Shown here piece by piece: positions 49,867 through 61,051 of a DNA stretch of 64,000 nt. The notes beneath the pieces were generated by a model. The model did no database searches. It was not told where the DNA came from and was given only the letters and a program-made list of their open reading frames with translations. Source of the stretch: Semisulcospira habei (taxonomy: Eukaryota; Mollusca; Gastropoda; Semisulcospiridae); the NCBI GenBank assembly GCA_036245525.1, contig BTPG01000005.1:126417620-126481619 (forward strand), given 5' to 3'. Both the position numbers and the translations under genes were made by a program. Every line of letters starts with the position of its first letter. Position 1 is the first letter of the stretch.

Positions 49867-51893
49867 CTACAAAAATAGACGAAAAAAAAACAACGTGTCG
49901 TGACACACTATAAACTGTGTGTCAGGGACAGGGTCGTTGCGGGCATCGTTGGCAGCAGAATCTGCGATCCTGTTGCCTTCGATGCCCACATGCCCTGGGA
50001 CCCAAATAAAAATGATGTCATAATATTCCTTCATCAAGTCTGCGTAGAGCCCTCTGATCTGCACCAGCAGTGGGTGGTCATTTCCCGTGCCCTGAAGGGC
50101 CTGCAGGGCAGAAAGAGAGTCGGACAGAATCAGGAAGTTCCTTTCTCTAGATCGATAAGCATGCTTGAGTGCCAGCATAACCGCCTGCAGTTCTGCACTA
50201 AATACAGATGAGTGGTCTGGGAGGCGGTGCTTGATTGGGCGTCTAGGATGACGAGAGGACACTGCGGCCGCAGCCACTCTCCCATCCTCAGACTTTGACC
50301 CATCCGTATAGATACGACAATAGCCAGGAAAAATTGAAAGGAGCTCATTGAGGCTCTGTTGGTATATGGCTGGTGGAGTAGAGTCTTTCTTGTGGGCAGC
50401 CAAGTCTAGCAAGATGTCAGGAACTGGTAAGAGCCAGGGTGGAGTGATGTGTTGCAGGGATTCCGAAACTCTGTCCAGGTCCAATCCGGCCGCCTGCAGA
50501 TGAGGCCGGACACGGAAAGAAAGTGGACGGATAGCTCCCGGATGGGTATCGTAAATCTCTCCAAACGATGGTTTAAAAACACAATCATAGGCAGGATTGT
50601 CTGGATAGGCCTTCAGTTTCAGAACGTAGCTGAGCACGAGGCGGATGCGGCGGAGCTTGAGAGAAGGCTCCCCTGCCTCGGCATACAGACTAGGAACTGA
50701 AGACGTCCTGAAGGCCCCAAGACATATCCGCAGACCTTGATGGTGAATTGTGTTCAGACGCTGTAGCACAGACTTGGAAGCTGAGCCATACACCACAGAG
50801 CCGTAATCCAGTTTGGACCGAACAAGGGCCCGGTACTGTCGAAGTAAGACAGTACGGTCCGCACCCCAGTCAGTACGACCAATGACACGAAGAACGTCGA
50901 GAGCCTTCTGACAAGAGGTTCTGAGGTAAGTAATATGGTTGCGGAAGGTAAGTCTTTTGTCAAAGATGACCCCCAGAAACTTTGCTTCCTCGGCCACCTT
51001 AATTGGCACTCCAGCAATGCTCATGCTAGGTTCTGGAAAATAATTCGTCTGGTTAGTAAAATGCACACAGACTGTCTTGGAGGGCGAGAACTTGAATCCA
51101 TTGAGAGACACCCACCGCTGGATGCGATCAACGCACAGCTGCAAGCGCCTCTCAAGGGACGCAAGTCCTCGACCACGTGCGCACAAAGCAAAGTCGTCAA
51201 CAAACAAAGAACATTCAGAATCATCCTTGACGGCTTTTACAATGTTATTAATTTTATTACTAAATAAAACAGGAGATAGAATGCTGCCCTGCGGGACACC
51301 CATCTCCTGTTCAAAGGAGTCGGAAAGGGTGGAGCCCACACAGACATGGAACGACCAGTTAGTCAAAAAATGTGAATAAAAACGGGCAGGTGTCCTTTAA
51401 AACCCATGTCCAACAAGTCAGACATTATTCCATACTTCCAGGTAGTGTCATATGCCTTCTCAAGATCAAAGAAAATTGCATAGACATGCTGCTTGTTGAC
51501 AAAAGCATCTCGAATAAATGATTCAAAGCGGACTAAATGGTCAGTTGTTCTACGGAAGCGCCGGAAACCGCACTGGAGGTCTGTGAGGAGACCCTGTGAC
51601 TCAAGATGCCACACCAGGCGGGCTTTGACCAGGCGCTCCATAGTTTTACATAAACATGATGTCAAAGCGATAGGCAGGTAGTTGCCCGGGTCGGAAAGAT
51701 CTTTACCCGGCTTGGGGATCGGTACAACCACAGCCTGGTGCCAAGACGGCGGAAAATGGCCAGTTCTCCAGATATGGTTAAAGGCCTTGAGAAGTACAAG
51801 GAGTGACCTCTCAGGCAGATGCGTTAGGAATTGATAGTGGATGGTGTCTAGGCCAGCAGCAGAGTCATTACATTTCTGCAAGGCTTGCTGCAA
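49867..51893 (-). pseudogene. I-type LINE ORF2, RT and RNase H part
   Basis: Frame 1 (51363-51893): AAGLDTIHYQFLTHLP, PIPKPGKDLSDPGNYLPIALTS, QCGFRRFRRTTDHL, FFDLEKAYDTTW. Frame 2 (49867-51366, 499 residues): MGVPQGSILSPVLF, SLFVDDFAL (FVDD at 51193-51204), LKFSPSKT-like block, KFLGVIFD, then RNase H with IYTDGSK, SAELQAVMLAL, LSDSLSALQAL and VPGHVGIEGNRIADSAA. The RNase H frame runs into non-LINE codons after PVPDTQ, where the 3' deletion begins. Confidence 0.8.
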
Positions 51894-51899
51894 TTCTGA

Positions 51900-53486
51900 T
51901 AATATAAAAGGGGCATTATAGTCTTCTGAGTTATCGGACTTAAAATCACAAATACGAGACTCTCGCGTCTCCTTCTCTCTCTTGAGGATGGGTGAATAGA
52001 AGCCGAGCCACCCTTGCCCCTAATTCCTCGAACAGACTTCGTTCTGATGGAATCCGAGAAGTTAAAGATGAGAGGAAGCGTCTCCAGGAAGCACGGCGTT
52101 CACGTTTAAAAATGTAACGGGCTTTCGCCCTCTATCTCTTAAAGGTTAAAATATTCACTTGCGACGGATTACGGAAAGCACGTCGCTGAGCAGATTTGCG
52201 CGCTTTTTGGGCCTTGCGGCACTCTTCATTGAACCATGGTACTCTCGGCTTCCGAGGGACTGATGCGGAAGTTTTAGGGATGGTTTCACCCGCTACGTCC
52301 AACAAAATAGTAGTAAAAGAAGAAACAGGTTCTTCAGCTGACATGACCACTTCCTCTGTAATACGAGACTGACAGAGGGAGGCGAACAGAGGCCAGTTCG
52401 CTTTCTTGAGATTCCAGCGCCCCACTGGTGGATCCTCCCCACAGCTGACCGATAACAGGACTACTGGGAAGTGATCACTACCACACGGGTCGTCGTGAAC
52501 CTTCCAGTCAAAGTCCAGCATGAGAGAAGGATCACACACAGTGAGGTCTAGAACAGAACTAGATCCTGAACCTGGGATAGAGTAGGTAGGTGAGCCATCT
52601 TTAAAACACATAGGTTAAGTTGAGCCGAATAAACATCTTGTAACATCTGACCTCAGCCATCATAGTGGTCACTGCCCCACAGGTGAGCGTGACCGTTAAA
52701 ATCTCCCATGAAAATAAAGGGAGGGGGCAGCTGATCTACTAAGTTTAAAATATCATTACTACAGACCCGCAGGGATGGTGGCAGGTAAATACTGCATATG
52801 GTTATGGTCTTCTTTAAGGTAACCCGAGCTGCGACAGCCTAAAGACAGGTGTCAACACTAACGGAGCTACATAAAAACTGGTTGCTAATGAGAAGAGCCA
52901 CTCTACCCGAGCGTCTCTCCGAATCAGAGCCTTTATGGATAGCATGAAAACCATTAAAGGAGACAGGGTCAGAAGTCTTCAGGTAAGTCTCACCCCACCC
53001 GGGTCTGCCCTGGGGGACTTGGGTGGGGTTAACTACTTTTTAGTTCCCAGGGTCACCCTGGTCAGCCCCACAGGGTGGGTTTTCCTCTCTATTCTGGGGC
53101 ATGTATTTCTGTCTACCCTTTGTCCATTCACCTGTATTTGCCTTTTTAAAACTCTCCCTACTGTCTGCACTGCCTGTAGCTCTTGATATTGGATGTGTGT
53201 TGCTAAATGGTCTTGGCTTTATTTAGGCCCATGTGTTAGGTTTATTTAACGTATTTGACTGGCTGGCGACATACATTCAATGTTCTGTTTAGTTTTTTTT
53301 TTCACAAGCAGTGCAGGCACGTCCTGAGAAAGCCTTGTTGCTGTCGGGACGTTAAGCAATGTACAATTAATTCAGGTAAGTCTCCTGAAGTGATATTACT
53401 GAGGGGTTATAGGACTTGACTAGAAGGCGTAATTCTTCAAAGTTGGTGTGAAAACCACGACAATTCCACTGAAGCAGAGAGTACAT
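51900..53486 (-). pseudogene. I-type LINE ORF2, endonuclease part, split by SINE
   Basis: ATG 53486 starts LLQWNCRGFHTNFEELRLLV and reaches VISLQE (EEP entry and Glu motif) at about 53385, where the SINE-like element interrupts it. Past the SINE, decayed sequence leads to the frame at 52132-52611 with SSSVLDLTVCD and CGSDHFPVVL (the final SDH motif), and VPWFNEECRKA. Confidence 0.7.
52992..53370 (+). mobile_element. SINE-like element, copy 2
   Basis: Body starts ACCCCACCCGGGTCTGCCC and ends GTACAATTAA, flanked by the 14-bp TSD TTCAGGTAAGTCTC at 52978-52991 and 53371-53384. Inserted in the endonuclease of the I-type LINE, in antisense to it. Confidence 0.8.
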
Positions 53487-53636
53487 GATTAGGTTTTATG
53501 TGGAGGAGAAGAGTTCTTTTCCCCCCCCCCCCCTTTTCCTGTGCTTTGGAAGGAGTCGAAGAAACAGAGGGGGGTCGACTCCCGGGCCTCCTCTGGTTCC
53601 TCGGAGATGAGGAGGGAGGAGCTGCCGCAGCACCAG

Positions 53637-54929
53637 CTACAACTTCCACCACCTCCATCTGCTCCTCCAATGCAGCATATTTATTTTGAAGGGGGACATC
53701 ACTGTCCCCCTTCTGGGCCCGTACGCACAGCGGTCCCGTAACTTTCTTAGACTTCTGGGCCGGGGCAGGATTCCTGCCGCCAGATTTGGCGGTCTTAGAA
53801 GGCTGATCAGAGCGACAATAATCTTTGTAGTAAGATTGACAGGCTTGGGTGGGGGCTGAGGCTTAGGGGCAGCAGAAGGCGGTGCCACCGGACCGGTATC
53901 GTCCGCCTTCTGCGTTTCCTGGCTCCTCGTCACCACCGGAGGAGGGTTACTCTCCAGGGGCGAGAGGATCCGAGGCTCCGCCCCCAACCAAGAAGTTAGG
54001 GTTTGACAAGAGAAGTCTTTGGTGGGGCGCTTACCTGCCACCGCAGCACTGAAAGTATACACAGTGGTGTTATTTGAGTTTGGCGCAGCCTCAGCTGCAC
54101 CAGGGCCGTCAACCAGTTTTTTGGCGTCCGCAAAGGACAGCCCCTTCTCCACACGCACCTGCTGAATCTTGCACTCGGATATCCAACGAGGGCACTTCTT
54201 GTCCGAAGCCATATGCGCCCCCTGGCAATTCACACACAGGGGGATGGCTGTGCAGGACTCAGCAGAGTGTCCGGGCTTAGTGCAGCGGGCGCATAGAGCC
54301 TCTGCATGGCGGCATGTCTTCTGCCCATGGCCATACTTTTGGCACTTAAAGCACCGGAGGGGGAGAAGGACGTACATTTTTACTTTTAGGGAGTAGTAAC
54401 CTCCCCAGATGGTAGTAGGAGCGGTGGGGGTGCCAAACGTCAGGATGATGGTAGGGAGACGGATCTCCCCACCACCTCGTTTGGAAACGAAGCGCCTGAC
54501 GTAGGTCACCCCCTGTGACTTAAGGTTCCGTACAAGTTCATCATCAGACAGTTCTGCCAATGCTTGATCTTTAATCACTCCTCTAGAAGAATTTATCGTT
54601 TTGTGGGGAGTGACCTCCCCTGCCAGCGGAGTGTCTCCGATAGAGGAGAGCCTCAGTAGCCCATTGGAGTGTGCCCGGGTACGACACTCTAGCAAGTCAC
54701 CAGACCTGAGGCGCTGGGCCTCAGGCCTGCCAACACGGCTCCTGAGGGTCTCCCCTACCAGGAAAGGGTGAAGCTTGGAAACAGGCTTCTCTTTAACTTT
54801 GCTGTGGATAATGAGAAAGCGAGGCCAGTCGCTTCCTCACAATCGGAGTCGCTATCATTCTCAAGGTCAATGTCAGTGGCTATGTGCCGCTTTGGTGCCA
54901 GTTTTGTTGGGGTTTTTGGTATTTTCCAT
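53637..54929 (-). pseudogene. I-type LINE ORF1 (gag-like, CCHC knuckles)
   Basis: An ATG at 54929 opens the protein; frame changes near 54780-54870 separate it from the long frame that begins at 54695. That frame has an RRM-like region (SQGVTYVRRFVSKRGGGEIRLPTIILTFG) and three knuckles, CFKCQKYGHGQKTC, CARCTKPGHSAESC and CVNCQGAHMASDKKC, then a Pro/Lys-rich tail. It would bind LINE RNA. Confidence 0.75.
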
Positions 54930-54937
54930 ATTATAGT

Positions 54938-55331
54938 ATAATAATAATAATAATAATTACGGTATTTATAATGCGCTTATCTTATACTAATTATAACTCT
55001 AAGCGCACACTCACAACTCGCGCACGCATGCGCACGCTTTAGACAATGACTCACGTACCACAAACAGTGAAATACATTACGACGGTCAGCTTGGGGTGGG
55101 GAGTGCGGTGATATAGTGCTAAAACTGTTGAAAGAGGTGAGTTTTGAGGGCGGACTGGAAGGAGGAGAGAGAGTGTTTCTGACGGAGAGAGAGTGGGAGA
55201 GTGTTCCAGATGGATGGACCGTAGACGGAGAAGGAGCGGGGACCGAAAGTGTTAAGTTTGGTGCGAGGGATGTGGAGGCGGAGAGGGTCGGAGGCTGACC
55301 GGAGGGAGCGGGAAGGTGTGTAGGGGTGAAG
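54938..55331 (-). mobile_element. L2/CR1-type LINE, 3' fragment
   Basis: Matches 60875-61260 closely: (TAA)n tail, GGTATTTATAATGCGCTTATC, and the C-terminal ORF2 codons on the - strand. It is 5'-truncated at GGTGAAGTA (55331). It abuts the 5' end of the I-type LINE. Confidence 0.8.
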
Positions 55332-55362
55332 TATGATAGATATTCATCCCCCGGGGGTCCCC

Positions 55363-55738
55363 TACCCGGGTCTGCCCTGGGGGACTTGGGTGGGGTTAAC
55401 TACCTTTTAGTTCTCAGGGTCACCCTGGTCAGCCCCACAGGGTGGGTTTCCTTTCCGATTCTGGGGCGTGTGTTTCTGTCTACCCTTGGTCCATTCACCT
55501 GTATTTGCCTTTTTTAAACTCTCCCTACTGTCTGCGCTGCCTGTAGCTCTTGATATTGGATGTGTGTTGCTAAATGATCTTGGCTTTATTTAGGCCCCAT
55601 GTCGTAGGTTTATTTAACGTATTGGACCGGCTGGCGACATACATTCAATATTCTGTTTAGTTTTTTTTTTCGCAAGCAGTGCAGGCACGTCCTGAGAAAG
55701 CCTTGTTGCTGTCGGGACATTAAGCAATGTACAATCAA
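55363..55738 (+). mobile_element. SINE-like element, copy 3
   Basis: Body starts TACCCGGGTCTGCCCTGG and ends GTACAATCAA, flanked by a 19-bp TSD beginning TCATCCCCCGGGGG at 55344-55362 and 55739-55757. Same orientation and same ends as the other two copies. Confidence 0.8.
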
Positions 55739-55757
55739 TCATCCCCCGGGGGTCCCC

Positions 55758-56297
55758 GCCCGCCACCGAGCCCAACAAGGGAAAGTACATTCGTCGGCGG
55801 GTCTCCAGCCGACGCACGATGGAGACTGCCCGAAAGATATACTCAGGGGGTTATGCCCGATTGAACCGTCTGAGCCACCGCCTTCTATCACACGGTTGAA
55901 TGCAGGGGAATACTGGCGTAAAGCACCTAATCAGCAAAGGCTATAGCATGGTGCTCCGTATATCAGCCTGCATGTCAACAATGCTCAACGTGACAAAAGC
56001 CGACTCAGTGACTAGGCCGGTACGACTAGCCTCCGTTTAGGCACAAGTCAAGGCCAAAGTGGAGTGTTTCAGCCACCATGATCCTCTTCTCCCCCGATAC
56101 GGGTTCCAAGCACGGCAAACACTTGGGATCCAAAGGACCAAAAGCTCACGAGTATTTTTACACGCTTGGCAGTCCCCTTTTTGGTCTGGATTGCAGTTGT
56201 TCGGCAATCAACGTACTATGACTATTCGAAACATTACTGTTACTTACGAAAAGGAATACTGTTTGTGACTGGTGCTACATGATATATAAGGGTAATA
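55758..56297. other. Gene-free stretch
   Basis: No recognisable gene or repeat. The small open frame at 56059-56268 has no domain. Confidence 0.4.
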
Positions 56298-56411
56298 TTA
56301 ACTCATTCAAGGTACCCCGCATCAATACCTGCGTAAGTGTCGTATACAGTTGCCGCCGGCAACGCTATACGAGACTCGCGGTTATTAATGCGGGAGGCCT
56401 TCAATAGTTAA
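56298..56411. mobile_element. Palindromic MITE, family P3, copy 2
   Basis: TTAA at 56298-56301 and 56408-56411. Ends CTCATTCAAGGTACC / GCCTTCAATAG; arms with GCATCAATA / TATTAATGC and GTATACAGTTGCC / GGCAACGCTATAC. A complete 114-bp copy. Confidence 0.75.
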
Positions 56412-56467
56412 TACATCATTGCAAATATGTACAGGTTTGAAATCCATTACACTGACAGTCACTTTAA

Positions 56468-56469
<2 letters not shown>

Positions 56470-56561
<92 letters not shown>
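56470..56561. repeat. (GT)n microsatellite
   Basis: About 46 uninterrupted GT units. Confidence 0.95.
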
Positions 56562-56565
<4 letters not shown>

Positions 56566-56846
56566 CAAGACATGCTTTGGTCTGTTTGTGAATTTCCCGT
56601 ATTGACATTTCCATTCAAAAAATAATAAACTTTTAAAATCGTGTTCATTGGTTTTTCTGTATTTTAATTTTAGTTTCAGAGTACGTATTTGATTGTTGTT
56701 TTGATGGCGGGTTAATCATAAGATGGTTGATGTTTAAATGTCAAGAAGACATTTTTGGTAAAACAAATCGCATGTCGTGCTGACATCATAGGTGGTAGAG
56801 CCAATGTAAACATTCATCTCACTCAATAGTCCGTTATCTGTCATGC
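56562..56846. other. Gene-free stretch
   Basis: AT-rich; nothing recognisable. It probably includes the 3' UTR or downstream flank of the GPCR gene on the - strand. Confidence 0.35.
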
Positions 56847-57038
56847 TTAACCCCTTAAGTGCCGAGGCAAGGCGAATGCTGCCCAGCTGCAAGAGACATG
56901 CCGGGGCTCATGAGGATTTACGTCTCTTGTTAGTCCTTTGTTCTGTAATTTTGTCCCATTCACATCTGTGTTTTTCCCGCGAATGTGTGCAGTCCTTTCA
57001 GGCGCGAATTTCGTGATCACTGGCAGCGAAGGGGTTAA
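56847..57038. mobile_element. MITE, family P4, copy 2 (inverted)
   Basis: TTAA at 56847-56850 and 57035-57038, with CCCCTTAAGTGCCGAGGC at the left and TGGCAGCGAAGGGG at the right. It is copy 1 (19570-19799) in the opposite direction, including the CAAGAGAC hairpin block. Confidence 0.75.
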
Positions 57039-57120
57039 CCATTACATTCTGAGTTTCTAAAATTTGCTGATTGTCCTATGAAGGCCACATTGCAGATTTG
57101 GAGAGAAATCAATTGTTTTA

Positions 57121-57191
57121 GTTTAAGGGTGGTGCCAGAATAACTTGGCGCCAGAGGCGCCAAGCTATTCTGGCATCACCCTGGAACTACC
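57121..57191. mobile_element. P1-like hairpin, diverged
   Basis: Arms GGGTGGTGCCAGAATAACTTGG / CCAAGCTATTCTGGCATCACCC around CGCCAGAGGCG. Related to the P1 core but with changed arms. It lies between P4 copy 2 and the GPCR stop codon, so it may be in the 3' UTR. Confidence 0.6.
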
Positions 57192-57244
57192 AGTCAAATT
57201 TATTTCAAGCACTGGTTGTATTGGGATGAAAAGTGTCAATCCAT

Positions 57245-57965
57245 TTATCGCTCTAATTTCTCCCGCACTGCGGAAGTGACGTTCAGGACCCCGACCTTGC
57301 AGGAGGCGAGCATCTGAGTGTAAGCCGTCCTGAACGTCTTGTTAAAAAATCCGTACAGAATCCAGTTGATGCTGCTGTTGTCGAAAAAGACGAGGTTGCT
57401 GAAGGCGCTGACGAAGGCGGGGACGTTCACAAGGGCGTCTAGCACGCCCACGACGAGAACCGTGGAGTAGAGGACGACCAGACACACGTACACGGCAAAT
57501 AGCGAGCGCAGCATGGCACGGTTAGACGAGGCAGCAGTCTGTCTGGATGTGGATGATTCGAGTTCATTCTTGTTGCCACCTCTCTTGCACACAGTAAATA
57601 TCTCTCGTAGTGAAAAGTTCTTATTGCCTCTTTTGCGTGATGTGGGCTTTTTCTTTGGGAAAAGGTTCGTGGTACTCTTTTGTTTGTCATCGGCATTGGT
57701 TTGAAATGTGGACTCGCTCTCATATAATGTGTTTTCTTCAACCATCTTGTGCGCGAAACAATCGGTACTGTGTATAGCATCGGCGGCTGAATGCACGAGA
57801 GCGATGACGTTCCGCCAGGATCTTTTTCACCGGTTTTAGCAGCCATGTCCACATTTTCACACAGCTGCCTGTATCTTCGCTGTTGCTGAAGGTAGCGCTT
57901 GTATTTACGTCTGGCCTTAACCTTAGCGTGCATGCAGCCAACGGTGCTGTCAATAGTACCGGTGG
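57245..57965 (-). CDS. Rhodopsin-type GPCR, last exon (ICL3, TM6, TM7, tail), frame-broken
   Basis: Acceptor TTGCTCCTGCAG precedes the exon start at 57965, and its phase fits the previous exon. It encodes a long basic third intracellular loop (KVKARRKYKRYLQQQRRYRQ ...), then TM6 (LFAVYVCLVVLYSTVLVVGV) and TM7 with the NPxxY-like segment SINWILYGFFNKTFRTAY, and stops at 57245. The loop start and the TM6-TM7 part are in different frames. The change must lie between about 57780 and 57829, because the TM6 frame has a stop just above that. Either an indel in the assembly or allele, or an unseen short intron. Ligand unknown; the general look is that of peptide/orphan GPCRs at the cell surface. Confidence 0.75.
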
Positions 57966-58202
57966 CTGCAGGAGCAAGGGGGGAAATTTCATAAGAACAT
58001 TTCGTCACGTATTCGTGTTGTCGCTATATGCGGTATCAAACGTTGCGAGTGTCTGTCTTGTATTGGCACCGGCGGTTGTTTCTTCAATATGAGCAGTTCC
58101 TTTTTTTTTTTACTGCATGATTGCCGCCACTGACCAAGTCGCATTTTGTTCTGGCGCCAGTGTCTGTGAAAAGAAAACGATAAGAAAAGTTTCAAGTTGA
58201 AA

Positions 58203-58308
58203 ATATACTGAAGAGCACAAGAAATGCGACATTTTTGGTATCGGAAACAGTTTAGTGTCATTCCGATGATTCCAAAAATGTCGCATTTCTTTTGCTCGTC
58301 AGTATATA
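58203..58308. mobile_element. Palindromic MITE, family P5, copy 1
   Basis: Arms ATATACTGAAGAGCACAAGAAATGC... and its inverted match ...GCATTTCTTTTGCTCGTCAGTATAT, with an inner GCGACATTTTTGG / CCAAAAATGTCGC pair. Flanking TA suggests a Tc1/mariner-type MITE. It lies in a GPCR intron. Confidence 0.7.
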
Positions 58309-58434
58309 TTGATGATTTCCGCCATGCACCACTCCAACCCAAAACGTACTAACGAAACATAACACTTTATAAAAGATTAGTTTAAAACGTTCAAAGAAAA
58401 TTATGGAATTCATCATCCCCGAAGGCAGTGTCCA

Positions 58435-58526
58435 TTAACCCTCTGGCTGTCGGTGGCGCGTTTTGTAGACGTGATTCCTACATGATTCACCTCGACAAAC
58501 AGCAGTACCGAAAGCCAAAGGATTAC
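58435..58526. mobile_element. Palindromic MITE, family P2, copy 3 (decayed)
   Basis: TTAA at 58435-58438 with CCCTCTGGCTGTCGG, and CCGAAAGCCAAAGG plus TTAC at 58523-58526. The inner GATTCC / GAATCA-like palindrome is worn. Confidence 0.6.
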
Positions 58527-58573
58527 ATATCGCCTTTAGAATATATACATTGTAACGCAGCCTGACGATGGTT

Positions 58574-58635
58574 CTTTGACTAAATGCAAATCCGCTGCGC
58601 CACCGCGTGCGCAGCGGATTTGCATATAGTCAAAG
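58574..58635. repeat. Strong hairpin
   Basis: Arms CTTTGACTAAATGCAAATCC plus GCTGCGC, and GCGCAGC plus GGATTTGCATATAGTCAAAG, nearly perfect over 27 bases. It contains the octamer ATGCAAAT on one arm and its complement on the other. Lies in a GPCR intron; either a MITE or a regulatory fold. Confidence 0.65.
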
Positions 58636-58861
58636 CACCAACGTCACTCCGGCCCCGATTTTTGAAACCATTGCTGGCAGACGGGAATGCCTCCATTGCC
58701 ACTGTCTTAAACAAGCAACTCGGCCACGGACGGCACACGACAGAAAGTCCATTCTGTGAAAAGTGAGATGTTCATCGTATTACAATGAAAATCGTGTTTT
58801 TCACGGACACAAAAATGGCCCGACTCGCTGTCTTGCTTCACAGATCGTGACCTTCACTGAC

Positions 58862-58956
58862 CAGTGAAGATGGCGCCGTTGAAGATGCCAATGGTGGCAA
58901 GAGCTACGAGGGCCGGCACAGTGATGATGATGTAGGACTTGTTGCTGGAGTCACGC
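58862..58956 (-). CDS. GPCR exon with TM5
   Basis: A 95-nt exon between acceptor CGTTTCCAG and donor GTCAGT. It completes an Arg codon split with the upstream exon (phase 2 in) and ends after one base of a codon (phase 1 out), which the next exon completes. It encodes RDSSNKSYIIITVPALVA and LATIGIFNGAIFT, a clean TM5. Confidence 0.8.
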
Positions 58957-60110
58957 CTGGAAACGTCAAGAAAAACAGCATGGTTGAGTAGGTGCCAGAC
59001 GGTCTTAGTGCGTCTTGACATGTGAGTCAGCCCCTCGCGCGCGCGCAGTGCACTACTTACTGGTTTGTGGTTGTGTTATTCTTTTTGGGGCATGTGTGTG
59101 TTGATCATATGAAGGATCCAATGTTCGGTTGGGTTGTTTTTGGATCAGAATCACTTGCCTTTTTAGTATGATTCGTTTTCTTTTGCATGGACAATTTCGA
59201 TCAACTTTTGTTGTGTAGCTAGAATGTTGTACATTTCGCTAACTTGTTGCAAAGTCCGACCTAGATTAACCTGGAAGGTTTTGGAAGAGGCGCGATCGTT
59301 CTAGTAACCTAAAATATGACGTCAAGGTTGTGTAGTACGCATGTTGGCTACATTTCGCAACATTTACGGAATGCGCCTAGATCATATGTTAGTGGAAGAT
59401 TGTAGATAAATCTAAAGTGTTCTTTTTAGTGAATATTCAGTAATACGTTTTGGTTACGTTTTCTTTTCTGATTGGTTGAGTTGTGTAATTTGCCGGATTG
59501 TTATGAAAATAGGCTGTAATAGTATAAAAGAGAGTCAGTGTTAGGAAATATGTGCGTGCATTGTATGGGAGACACAGTGTATCAAAATTGTGGATGCATT
59601 GTATGAGACAATGTATCAAAATGTGGATGCATTTGTGAGAGTGCATCGCGAGAATAAAGAACTGTTGAAACTGTTACTCTAGTGTGGTCTACAACCTTGT
59701 GCCACGCCGTGTGACGAGTTGTAACTGAGTTAGGTTTTTCTACAAGAACCCTAAGTGCGTGTCTGACCGTGTGATTTCATCATACTACGACAACGACTAC
59801 TACGTAACACTCACTCACATGTTGAGAAATGCACGCGCGCTAACAGGCGCCAATGCATGGTTGTTGCCGTCGTTTACTACTGAATTCAGTAATTGCTTGA
59901 TTGCCTTCAGTCCTTGGAGGTGGACAGCATGCCGTTTAGTTAGCAAGGGGCGAAAAAATAATTCTCATGTGAGCACTTGGCTCAGGATCTCACGAGAATC
60001 GATGCCTCTTCACACAACTCACTCGAGACGTGCCGCATCCGGATACGCGTAAGGCCGCGTATCCGAAAGCAGCACAAATGCCTCAAATGCGGTAAAGATA
60101 TATACAACTC
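58957..60110. other. GPCR intron sequence without recognised features
   Basis: About 1.15 kb of intron with no supported gene on either strand. A short degenerate tandem of TGTATGAGAC / GTGGATGCATT units lies at about 59560-59640. Confidence 0.45.
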
Positions 60111-60202
60111 ATATATACTGACGAGCAAAAGAAATGCGACATTTTTCAGTGTTTCCGATGATTCCCAAAAATGTCGCATTTCTTTTGCTCGTCAGTATAT
60201 AT
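60111..60202. mobile_element. Palindromic MITE, family P5, copy 2
   Basis: A near-perfect hairpin: ATATATACTGACGAGCAAAA then GAAATGCGACATTTTT, a short loop, and the full inverted match ending GCTCGTCAGTATATAT. TA-rich flanks. Confidence 0.75.
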
Positions 60203-60212
60203 GATGTGGCAC

Positions 60213-60214
<2 letters not shown>

Positions 60215-60266
<52 letters not shown>

Positions 60267-60281
60267 GTAATAATAATAATA
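60215..60281. repeat. (AAT)n microsatellite with LINE/SINE-type tail
   Basis: About 22 AAT units with one G interruption, followed by TTTTTATATAGCGCTAAATC. The (AAT)n plus TATAGCGC junction is the 3' terminus of a retroposon read on the - strand; the following 140 bases may be its body. The same type of junction is seen at about 26890 and 60890. Confidence 0.8.
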
Positions 60282-60786
<505 letters not shown>

Positions 60787-61051
60787 TACTACGGACAAGA
60801 GACACGATAGATTCTAATGAGCCCCTGCGACTGCATGGGCTCATGAAAATCTATGCCTCAGTCTAGCAGATGTAATAAAATAATAATAATTACGGTATTT
60901 ATAATGCGCTTATCTTATAATAATTATAACTCTAAGCGCTCACTCACAACTCGCGCACGCATGCGCATGCTTTAGACAACGACTCACGTACCACAAATAG
61001 TGAAATACATTACGACATTCTGCTTAAGGTGGGGAGTGTGGTGGTATAGTG

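Larger units (their letters stand above)
49867..54935 (-). mobile_element. I-type LINE, long copy, 3'-deleted
   Basis: In element order (right to left): ORF1 with three CCHC knuckles, ORF2 endonuclease, RT and RNase H. That set (gag knuckles + EEP + RT + RNase H) is typical of the I/Nimb group. Unusually, the 5' end is present but about 500 bases at the 3' end, known from the copies at 7.3 and 30.1 kb, are missing beyond about 49895. A SINE-like element is inserted in the endonuclease. Confidence 0.8.

Noticed and set aside
56385..56648. Thr-His and Cys-Val repeat frames
   Set aside because: Translation of the (GT)n microsatellite.
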